From Actinobacteria bacterium 13_1_20CM_4_69_9 (GTDB taxonomy: Bacteria; Actinomycetota; Thermoleophilia; Gaiellales; Gaiellaceae): DNA of 17,058 nucleotides. Position numbers and translations under genes: made by a program. Location of the stretch: assembly GCA_001920085.1 (NCBI GenBank), contig MNJC01000114.1:1-17058 (forward strand), in the 5' to 3' direction. Every line of letters starts with the position of its first letter. The stretch's first letter is position 1. A model generated the notes under the pieces. The model did not search any database, had not been told where the DNA came from, and was given only the letters and a program-made list of their open reading frames with translations. Of this stretch, positions 6,422-12,688 are shown piece by piece.

Positions 6422-7048
6422 TTACGGACCGGGCGGTACGGGCGCCGGGGCAGGAGCGAACGCGTCCTTCACGACCCGCAACACCTTCGCACGGCGTCCT
6501 TCCACGACCGTCACGAGGCCGCCGAATTCGAGCCGCGCGAGCTCGACGAAACCGGCGCTGCGAACCGCGCGAAACCCGAAGTCGGCGAGGAAGTCTGCGG
6601 GGAAGATCGTCTTGTGCACCCGGAAGCGCTCGTACTGCGACTCGCCTTCCCGGTAGCGGTACGAGAACGTCTCTAGCGCCTTCGCGCCGCGGTCGCGCGC
6701 ATCGCCGATGGCGGCGAGGAAGAGCGACTGCATCACCCACGGCGCTGACTGCTCGACCAGGTACGCGCAGGTGACGAGCACCGCGTCGGCGGACGGCGGC
6801 CCGGCCGGGAGCTCGGCCGCCCGCGGGAAGAGCTCGGCCGGGCCGTACTGCATCGACCCGAGCACGCCACCGTCGGCGTCGTAGTAGACCGTGCCCCACG
6901 GTCCCCACTCCGTCTCGGCGCGCTCGATCCACTTCCGCTTGTCCAGCGAACGGCCGGCACGAGTCTGCCACCAGATGCACTCGTGACAGACCACCGGCGC
7001 ATCCTGGAGCGTCACGCCTGTGAGCCCGGTGACGCGGGGCCCGCTCAC
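6422..7048 (-). CDS. GNAT-like N-acetyltransferase family protein
   Basis: This 208-residue cytoplasmic protein has a mixed fold resembling GCN5-related acetyltransferases. It has an early CHEC pair (Cys21, Cys24), a strand region WGTVYYDADGGVLGSMQYGP, a central AVLVTCAYL, a long helix with DARDRGAKALETFSYRY, and a C-terminal DFLADFGFRAVRSAGFVELARLEF that looks like the last GNAT helix and strand. The usual acetyl-CoA Q/RxxGxG/A loop is not clear, so the activity and acceptor are uncertain. The GTG at 7048 overlaps the stop of the Asp23-like gene by 4 bases (GTGA). It is the last gene of the seven-gene sdh run and converges on the unrecognised plus-strand gene. Confidence 0.65.
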   Translation of the reverse strand: MSGPRVTGLTGVTLQDAPVVCHECIWWQTRAGRSLDKRKWIERAETEWGPWGTVYYDADGGVLGSMQYGPAELFPRAAELPAGPPSADAVLVTCAYLVEQSAPWVMQSLFLAAIGDARDRGAKALETFSYRYREGESQYERFRVHKTIFPADFLADFGFRAVRSAGFVELARLEFGGLVTVVEGRRAKVLRVVKDAFAPAPAPVPPGP

Positions 7049-7332
7049 TGCGCTATCTCGTCGACGACGACGTCGATCGCCTCGGCCTCGACGCTCGCCA
7101 TTCGCGCGAGGTATGCGGCGACCCGGCGCTGGATCTCGCGGCCGACGTGCGGGATGGGCGTGCCCCAGCCAACCGCGATGTGCAGCTCGATGCGCACCCC
7201 GTTCTCGGCCTCCAGCACGCGCACGCCCTTGTGGCGGTGGAGCGTGCTCTCCACGAGGCCGCGCACTCCCTCCACCTCGCGCGCCGCGTCGGCGGCGTAC
7301 GTCGCCAGGACGTCGCTGGAGATCGTGGCCAT
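7045..7332 (-). CDS. Asp23/Gls24 family envelope stress response protein
   Basis: This 95-residue protein fits the small Asp23/Gls24 (DUF322) family. The pattern is an N-terminal helix beginning ISSDVLATYAADAAREVEGV, a strand pair around VRIELHIAVGWG, a helix VGREIQRRVAAYLARM and a closing strand AIDVVVDEI. In Firmicutes, members sit at the membrane or respond to alkaline and envelope stress; in actinobacteria the role is poorly known. It has no signal peptide or membrane span. The ATG at 7332 shares one base with the upstream stop (TGATG), and its own stop overlaps the GNAT-like start, so it is translated from the sdh transcript unless an internal promoter exists; I saw none. Confidence 0.75.
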   Translation of the reverse strand: MATISSDVLATYAADAAREVEGVRGLVESTLHRHKGVRVLEAENGVRIELHIAVGWGTPIPHVGREIQRRVAAYLARMASVEAEAIDVVVDEIAQ

Positions 7333-8147
7333 CAATGCGGGGTTTGTAGCACCAGTTCGGTCGCCTCGGGCCGCGCGAAGAACCTGAACGGCACGAACGT
7401 CGTGCCGAGCCCCGGGGAGACGTGCATCGTCGCGGCCGGACGCCGGTAGAGGCCGGCGGCGTAACGCGTGTGCGGATGCGCGAAGCGGTACTTCCGCCTG
7501 CGCCCGAGCGGCAGCGAGATCTGTCCGTCGTGCATGTGACCCGAGAGGACGAGGTCGAACGCGGCCGGGGGGAGCAGATCGAGCACGTAGGGAAAGTGGC
7601 AGAGGAGAATGCGCAGGTCGGCGCTCTCGTCGACGAGCTCCCACGGTTTCGACCGCCCCTGCCGGTACGCCCGCGGATCGACGCCGACGATCTGCACACG
7701 CTTGCCGCGGATCTCGATCGTTGCGCTCTCGTCGACGAGCAGGTGCGCGGGAGCGAGATCGCTCAGGCCGGCCGACCGGGAGAACGGATCGCGGCTGTGC
7801 TCCACGTCGTGGTTCCCGAGCACCACGTACGCAGCGCCGAGATCGGCGAGGAGCGCGCGCAGCATCCGCTCGCCCCGCGGCCGAGAGACGAGATCGCCCG
7901 TGACGCACACGAGCTCGGGCTTCCGCTCGCGCGTCCACTCGACGGCGCGGTGCGCGGCGTGACTTCCGCGTGACGGGAGCCCGAGGTGGAAGTCCGACAG
8001 ATGCGCGACCCGCACGCCGTCGAGCTCTCGCGGCAGTCGGGCGAGCCCGGCCTCGAGCGTGCGCAGCCGCACCCAGCCCGCCTCGAACCATCCCCAGCCC
8101 ACCCCGGCGCCGGCGACGGCGCCGGCAAACGCGCCGGCGCGCTTCAG
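7332..8147 (-). CDS. Calcineurin-like metallophosphoesterase, membrane-anchored (YkuE-like)
   Basis: This 271-residue phosphoesterase has a complete dimetal site: DFH (Asp52, His54), GD (Asp85), GNHD (Asn112, His113), His184 in CHFPYVL, and GHMH (His204, His206). The N-terminal ~20 residues form a Gly/Ala-rich hydrophobic segment, which would anchor or export the enzyme as in YkuE-type proteins; LPRELDGVRVAHLSDFHLG is the usual domain entry. The substrate is unknown. The start is uncertain. CTG at 8147 overlaps the previous stop by 4 bases (CTGA) and includes the full hydrophobic segment, but CTG is rare as a start; the next good candidate is GTG 8102, which would shorten that segment. It lies within the sdh-led run with no gap on either side. 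Confidence 0.85.
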   Translation of the reverse strand: MKRAGAFAGAVAGAGVGWGWFEAGWVRLRTLEAGLARLPRELDGVRVAHLSDFHLGLPSRGSHAAHRAVEWTRERKPELVCVTGDLVSRPRGERMLRALLADLGAAYVVLGNHDVEHSRDPFSRSAGLSDLAPAHLLVDESATIEIRGKRVQIVGVDPRAYRQGRSKPWELVDESADLRILLCHFPYVLDLLPPAAFDLVLSGHMHDGQISLPLGRRRKYRFAHPHTRYAAGLYRRPAATMHVSPGLGTTFVPFRFFARPEATELVLQTPH

Positions 8148-9028
8148 ACTTCGAGCTTCTCGAGCACGGGCGCGACCGGCACGACGTGCCGCTTGAACTT
8201 CAGCTCCGACTCCTCCAGCCCGGCTGCCACCCCGACGAGCTGCGAGAGATGGAGGATCGGCATCTGGAAGTCCTGGCCGGTCGCCGCCTTCAGCTTCGAC
8301 TGCCACGCATCGAGCGACAGGTGGCAGAGCGGGCACGGCGTGACGAGCGCGTCGGCGCCGGCTTCCTTCGCCTGCTCGATCGGCTGGATCAGCTCGCCGA
8401 GCGCGGTCTCCTCACGCGCCTGGATGATCGGGAAGCCGCAGCACTTGATCTTCGCCGGATAGTCGATCGCCTCGCCCCCGCACGCCTCGATGATCCGCTC
8501 GAGCGACCACGGCCGGTCGGGATCCTCGAACCCGAGGAGCTTGGACGGCCGCAGGATCTGGCAGCCGTAGAACGGCGCGACCTTCAGCCCCTTCAGCCCC
8601 TTGTGCGCCGACTGCTTCAGCAGCTCGTACCCCTCGCCCTCGGCGATCTCCCACAACAGGTGCCGCACCTCGACGTTGGCGCTGTACGGCGGCACGCCGA
8701 CGCGCTCGAGGTTGTCGCTCACACGCTGCCGGAGCGCGTCGTCGTTCTTCAGCTGCCAGTTGGCTTGCCTGAGATTGAGGGTGCACACGTTGCACACCGT
8801 CAGCAGCGTGTCGCAACCCGCCGCTTCCGCGTACGCGAGGATCCGTGCGTTGAGGTGGAGGTAGTAGTCGGGCTCGGCCTCGTGGATGTCACCCGCGCCG
8901 CAGCAGGTCACCGTCTCCAGCTCGACGAGCTCCAGCCCGACCTTCGGCGCGAGTGCCTGGGTCGAAGAGTCGAGCTCCTTCGCGGAGAGCGAGGCCAGGC
9001 ACCCCTTGTAGTACGCGACCTTTCTCAT
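8144..9028 (-). CDS. HdrB-like CCG-domain subunit of E-type succinate dehydrogenase
   Basis: This 294-residue protein has two cysteine-rich CCG domains: Cys10, Cys42-Cys43, Cys79 and Cys82, then Cys156, Cys196-Cys197, Cys232 and Cys235, each in the CxnCCGxnCxxC order. The family includes heterodisulfide reductase subunit B and the SdhE/MfrE subunits that replace membrane SdhC/SdhD in non-classical succinate or fumarate oxidoreductases. The cysteines ligate Fe-S clusters, and the subunit is thought to pass electrons towards the quinone pool. There is no transmembrane helix. The ATG at 9028 overlaps the sdhB stop by 4 bases (ATGA). Being directly behind sdhB argues for a succinate dehydrogenase rather than a methanogen-type Hdr role. 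This SdhE is unrelated to the flavinylation factor of the same name. Confidence 0.88.
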   Translation of the reverse strand: MRKVAYYKGCLASLSAKELDSSTQALAPKVGLELVELETVTCCGAGDIHEAEPDYYLHLNARILAYAEAAGCDTLLTVCNVCTLNLRQANWQLKNDDALRQRVSDNLERVGVPPYSANVEVRHLLWEIAEGEGYELLKQSAHKGLKGLKVAPFYGCQILRPSKLLGFEDPDRPWSLERIIEACGGEAIDYPAKIKCCGFPIIQAREETALGELIQPIEQAKEAGADALVTPCPLCHLSLDAWQSKLKAATGQDFQMPILHLSQLVGVAAGLEESELKFKRHVVPVAPVLEKLEV

Positions 9029-10137
9029 CCTTCTGCAGGCGGCGGCTCGACGCCGGGTTGGATCTCGGGCGCGTTCTCGCGTGCGCCCGCCTCCTCGGTG
9101 AACTCGATCCGCCCGAGGGCGTGCTCGCCCTGGACGATGCCGAGTGCGCCCTCGCGCCCCTGCTCCTTGACGAGGTTGTAGAGCGCCCGCGCTTCGCCGA
9201 CACGCTCGGCGACGTGCGGTGGGAACGGCGGCGGGACCTTGCCGCGCTTCGCCAGCCCGAGCGCGAACTTGGTCTGCTTGATCGCGGAGATGACCCCCTG
9301 GGTCTTCGGGACGAGCTCCGTCTCTCGCAGCCAGCCGGTCGTCATGGCGGAGCGCACGAACCACTTCGCGTGCTTCGCCCCCATGTCGTGGTCGATTCCC
9401 TGCTTGATCGACTCGGCGCCGAGCTTGGCGATCGCGTCACGTGGGTCGACGCCCTTCGGGCAGCGCTCGTTACAGAAGTAGCAGCGCGTGCAGTCCCAGA
9501 TCCCGTGCTCTTCGTTGTATGTGTTCAGTCGCTCGACGTCGTCCTCGTCGCGCACGTCGCCGACGAAGCGCATGCCCTTCGCCAGCGCCGCCGGCCCGAG
9601 GAACTCCGGGTCGGACTCCATCGAATTGCACTCGGAGACGCAGCAGCCGCACATGATGCAGAGGGCCTCCTTGTGGATGACGTTCATCTGCTGCTGCGAG
9701 ACGATCCGTTCCTTCTCGGCGACCTCGTCGTAGCCCGGGTCGAGCCACGGCTTGACGGCGCGAACCTTCCCCCAGAAGGGGTTCATGTCGACGACGAGGT
9801 CTTTGAGGACCGGCAGGTTTCCCATCGGCGAGATGACGGGCTCGTGCCCCGACTTGGCGATGTCGTACATGCGCGTCTTGCAGGCGAGCACCGCAGCCCC
9901 GTCCATGCGCATTCCGCAAGAGCCGCAGATCATCATGCGGCAGCTCTTGCGATAGGCGAGCGTCCCGTCCTGCTGGTCCTTGACGATGTCGAGGACGTCG
10001 AGCAGCGTCACCCAGTCCGGCGCCTCGACCTCGTACCGCTTCAGCTCCTTCTCGCCGGTCTCCGCGTCGTAGCGCCAGATCTTCAGCGCCAGCTCGATCG
10101 TGCTCGAGCCGGGCGCGGGTGCGATGTGCGTGCTCAT
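9025..10137 (-). CDS. sdhB: Succinate dehydrogenase iron-sulfur subunit with extra cysteine
   Basis: This 370-residue protein carries electrons from the SdhA flavin through three Fe-S centres. The [2Fe-2S] ligands are Cys66, Cys71, Cys74 and Cys86 in the N-terminal ferredoxin domain. The second domain has CIMCGCCVSEC (Cys160, 163, 166, 170) and CTRCYFCNERCPKG (Cys216, 219, 222, 226). Cys219 sits where classical SdhB has no cysteine, so the usual [3Fe-4S] centre is probably a second [4Fe-4S], as known for archaeal E-type enzymes. The protein is over 100 residues longer than classical SdhB (about 240), mostly at the C-terminus after residue 250. The ATG at 10137 overlaps the lipoprotein stop by 4 bases (ATGA); the open frame upstream is out-of-frame neighbour. 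Confidence 0.92.
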   Translation of the reverse strand: MSTHIAPAPGSSTIELALKIWRYDAETGEKELKRYEVEAPDWVTLLDVLDIVKDQQDGTLAYRKSCRMMICGSCGMRMDGAAVLACKTRMYDIAKSGHEPVISPMGNLPVLKDLVVDMNPFWGKVRAVKPWLDPGYDEVAEKERIVSQQQMNVIHKEALCIMCGCCVSECNSMESDPEFLGPAALAKGMRFVGDVRDEDDVERLNTYNEEHGIWDCTRCYFCNERCPKGVDPRDAIAKLGAESIKQGIDHDMGAKHAKWFVRSAMTTGWLRETELVPKTQGVISAIKQTKFALGLAKRGKVPPPFPPHVAERVGEARALYNLVKEQGREGALGIVQGEHALGRIEFTEEAGARENAPEIQPGVEPPPAEG

Positions 10138-10904
10138 CCGCCTCCCAGCATGTTGGAGAGATCCACGGTGTCGGAATCGGCCGGCACGGCCACGCTGACG
10201 TCCCCGAAGTCGAACAGGTCGAGCGACATCAGGAAGCTCCCGCCCTTCGGGTGCCAGTCCATCTTGACGCGGCGCACCAGACCGTCCGAGTCGACCCAGA
10301 CGTCCATCGGGATCTCCTTCGTCCCGAGCGCGTGCGTCGCCTGCTTCAGCGCTCGCTCGGCCTGGGGCGAGACGCGGTCGGCGACCTTGTCGAGCTGGAC
10401 GCGCGCGGCGTAGTGCGTCGTGGCCACCCCGCGGACGGTGTCCTTCCCGATCTCGTCCACATTCGACGTCGCGCGCAGGTACTGGAGCATCTGCGAGGGG
10501 TCGTTCTGGCCGAGGTCGAAGCTCGGATCGGTGTCCTTCACCTTGACCCACTTGCCCGGCGCGATCTGCTCGAAAGGCCCGCCGCGGAGGTAGTACGCGC
10601 CGTCCGAGCCGACGAGCTCCAATTGCGCATTCCCGTGCCCGCCGGCGCCGAGCACGGAAGCCGGCAGCGACAGCCGCATGTGCAGCCTCTTTCCGTGGTC
10701 CGCGATCTCGCCGGGGCCGCTGAAGGCGATCGTCTCGCCCTTGTCGCCGATGCGCCCGCTCATCTGGAAGTGCGCGCCGGCGACGCTCGTCGTCCTGTCC
10801 GCCGCCTGCGCGACCGGATCGAGCGACGTCACGTCGCTCGTGCCTCCGCACGCCGCAAGCGGCAGCGCCAGTAGAAGGAGGGCAACGGTGCCGCGCAGAG
10901 TCAC
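10134..10904 (-). CDS. LppX/LprG-like lipoprotein between sdhA and sdhB
   Basis: This 256-residue protein is predicted to be exported and lipidated. From GTG 10904 it reads MTLRGTVALLLLALPLAACGG, with the lipobox LAAC and the lipidated Cys19. The mature part resembles the LolA/LppX-LprAFG fold that carries lipids or lipoproteins in actinobacteria: AHFQMSGRI, then AYYLRG, KWVKVK, a helix region, and a final strand-rich IPMDVWVDSDGLVRRVKMDW ending in VAVPADSDTVDL. GTG 10904 shares one base with the sdhA stop and gives a standard signal peptide; ATG 10931 in the same frame would add nine residues and overlap sdhA by 28 bases. AGGAG lies about 11 bases before the GTG. Its place inside an sdh operon is unexpected, and its function there is unknown. 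Confidence 0.8.
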   Translation of the reverse strand: MTLRGTVALLLLALPLAACGGTSDVTSLDPVAQAADRTTSVAGAHFQMSGRIGDKGETIAFSGPGEIADHGKRLHMRLSLPASVLGAGGHGNAQLELVGSDGAYYLRGGPFEQIAPGKWVKVKDTDPSFDLGQNDPSQMLQYLRATSNVDEIGKDTVRGVATTHYAARVQLDKVADRVSPQAERALKQATHALGTKEIPMDVWVDSDGLVRRVKMDWHPKGGSFLMSLDLFDFGDVSVAVPADSDTVDLSNMLGGG

Positions 10905-12589
10905 TAGTACTTGCGCTCCTGCGGCTGCCATTTCGTGACCGTCACGTCACGCCACTCGAGCTCGGGGCGGCCGTCGTCGTCGAGCATGACGAGCGTGTGC
11001 TTCATGTAGTGCTCATCATCGCGGTCGGGGAAGTCTGACGGCCGTGCGTGGGCGCCGCGGCTCTCCTTCCGCGCGATGCCCGCGACGACCATGCACTGGG
11101 CGAGCTCGAGCAGGAAGCCGAGCTCGAGCGCCTGCGTCAGGTCGTTGTTGAAGACGTGCCCCTTGTCTTCCACCACGACCCTTTCGAAGCGCTCCCTCAG
11201 CGCGGCGACGATCTCCCCCTGCCGGTCCATCTGGTCCTCGCGGCGGAAGACGCCGAAGTTCTCGTGCATCGTCTGCGCCAGCTCGTCGCGGATCTTCCAG
11301 GGACGCTCGCCCTGCGTGCGGGCGAGCAGCTGCTTCAGCTCGCGCTGCGCGTCCGCCTCGGTGGACGGCGGCACCTCGACGGTCGTGTTCGCGAGCGCCC
11401 ACTCCGCGGCGTGCCGGCCCGCGCGCTTGCCGTACGTGATCGTCTCCATCAGCGCGTTGCCGCCGAGGCGGTTGGCGCCGTGCACAGAAACGCACGCACA
11501 CTCGCCGGCCGCGTACAAGCCCTCCACGTTCGTGAGCCCCCACACATCCGTGTCGACGCCGCCCATGTGGTAGTGCGCACCCGGGCGGACGGGGATCGGC
11601 TCGTAGATCGGATCGACGCCGGCGAAGGTCATCGACAGCTCGCGCGTGCCGTGGAGCCGCTCGAGGATCCGGTCGGGCCCGAGGTGGCGCAGGTCGAGCA
11701 GCACGTTGCCGTCGACGCCGCGGCCCTCGTCGATCTCGGTCTGCTCCGCGCGCGAGATGACGTCACGCGATGCGAGCTCCATCGCGTTCGGCGCGTAACG
11801 CTTGAGGAAGCGGTCGTTCTCGGAGTTGAGCAGGTAGGCACCCTCGCCGCGGCAGCCCTCGGTGATCAGGACGCCGGTCGGCGCGAGGGTCGTCGGGTGG
11901 AACTGCATCATCTCCATGTCCTTCAGCGGGACGCCGACGTCCAGCGCGAGCGCCATGCCATCGCCCGTGCACGAGTACGCGTTCGTCGTGCCGACGTAGA
12001 GGCGGCCGGCGCCGCCGGTCGCGAGGATGACCGTCTTCGCGCCGATCGACTTCAAGCCGCCCTTCAGCAGGTCCCACGCGATCACGCCCTGGCAGCGGTC
12101 GTCGTTCATGACCAGCTTCCAGGCGAAGTACTCCTCGTAAGCCGGAATCTCGCGCTTCATCACCTGCTCGTAGAGCACGTGCACGAGCACGTGGCCGGTG
12201 ATGTCGGCCGCATACGCCGTCCGCGGTGCGCCGGCGGCGCCGAAGGGGCGCTGCGCGATGCGCCCGTCCTCGGTCCGCGAGAAGACCGCGCCCCAGTGCT
12301 CGAGCTGGTAGACGTCGCCCGGCGCCTCGTCGCAGAGAATCTGGATCGCGTCCTGGTCTCCCAGGTAGTCCGACCCCTTCACGGTGTCGAACGCGTGCGT
12401 CTCCGGGTCGTCTTCCGAGGCGTTTCCGAGCGCGGCGTTGATGCCTCCCTCGGCCGCGCCGGAGTGGCTTCTGACCGGGTGGATCTTCGAGAGAAGCGCG
12501 ACGTCGGCGCCCGCATCGAACGCCTCGATAGCTGCCCGCATGCCCGCGCAGCCCGCACCGACGATGAGGACATCGTGCTTGGCCTCCAC
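10904..12589 (-). CDS. sdhA: Succinate dehydrogenase/fumarate reductase flavoprotein subunit
   Basis: This 561-residue subunit oxidises succinate to fumarate at a covalently bound FAD. The nucleotide motif GAGCAG is at 11-16, RSHSGAAEGG at 40-49 (His42 is the expected covalent FAD attachment), HPTT with His231, CRGEGAYL with Arg247, the catalytic Arg in ASRDVISR (Arg275), HYHMGG, and GANRLGGNAL near 375. There is no Tat signal, so it faces the cytoplasm, unlike periplasmic methylmenaquinol:fumarate reductases that also use a CCG subunit. The start is GTG 12589; an in-frame stop lies six bases upstream, so nothing longer is possible. It leads a seven-gene minus-strand run and is divergent from pckA. 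Direction in vivo (succinate oxidation or fumarate reduction) is not decided by sequence. Confidence 0.95.
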   Translation of the reverse strand: MEAKHDVLIVGAGCAGMRAAIEAFDAGADVALLSKIHPVRSHSGAAEGGINAALGNASEDDPETHAFDTVKGSDYLGDQDAIQILCDEAPGDVYQLEHWGAVFSRTEDGRIAQRPFGAAGAPRTAYAADITGHVLVHVLYEQVMKREIPAYEEYFAWKLVMNDDRCQGVIAWDLLKGGLKSIGAKTVILATGGAGRLYVGTTNAYSCTGDGMALALDVGVPLKDMEMMQFHPTTLAPTGVLITEGCRGEGAYLLNSENDRFLKRYAPNAMELASRDVISRAEQTEIDEGRGVDGNVLLDLRHLGPDRILERLHGTRELSMTFAGVDPIYEPIPVRPGAHYHMGGVDTDVWGLTNVEGLYAAGECACVSVHGANRLGGNALMETITYGKRAGRHAAEWALANTTVEVPPSTEADAQRELKQLLARTQGERPWKIRDELAQTMHENFGVFRREDQMDRQGEIVAALRERFERVVVEDKGHVFNNDLTQALELGFLLELAQCMVVAGIARKESRGAHARPSDFPDRDDEHYMKHTLVMLDDDGRPELEWRDVTVTKWQPQERKY

Positions 12590-12688
12590 TACTCAGGAAG
12601 CTATCGAATAGGCGTGAGATCAGGCTTCGTTACGAGGGTGACGGGTAGTATCCCGGCGTTCCGGCGTCGACGAGAGGAGCGTCCTGAC
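12590..12688. promoter_or_regulatory. Shared 99-nt divergent control region of sdhA and pckA
   Basis: Both genes start from GTG and diverge from this gap, so both promoters must lie in or near it. I see TAGTAT at 12645-12650 as a loose -10 candidate for pckA, with no -35 at normal spacing, and an AT-richer stretch (GCTATCGAATAG, 12600-12611) that could serve sdhA. No clear operator palindrome stands out. The region's role is inferred from gene orientation rather than from a strong motif. Confidence 0.4.
12672..12679 (+). promoter_or_regulatory. pckA: Ribosome binding site deciding the pckA start
   Basis: GAGAGGAG ends nine bases before the GTG at 12689. This selects that GTG over the in-frame ATG at 12698 and over the long open frame that continues upstream on the opposite side of sdhA. 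Confidence 0.7.

Noticed and set aside
9025..10851. A 608-residue SdhB with a long N-terminal extension
   Set aside because: The extension is the lipoprotein gene out of frame. The lipoprotein frame has a lipobox, and ATG 10137 gives a normal SdhB N-terminus.
11048..12688. Very long plus-strand open frame opposite sdhA that runs in frame into pckA (over 1000 codons in all)
   Set aside because: Its first half is the antisense of sdhA, which has full catalytic motifs on the minus strand. Composition is Arg/Val/Leu-rich with no motifs, and pckA has its own GTG with a strong ribosome site at 12689.
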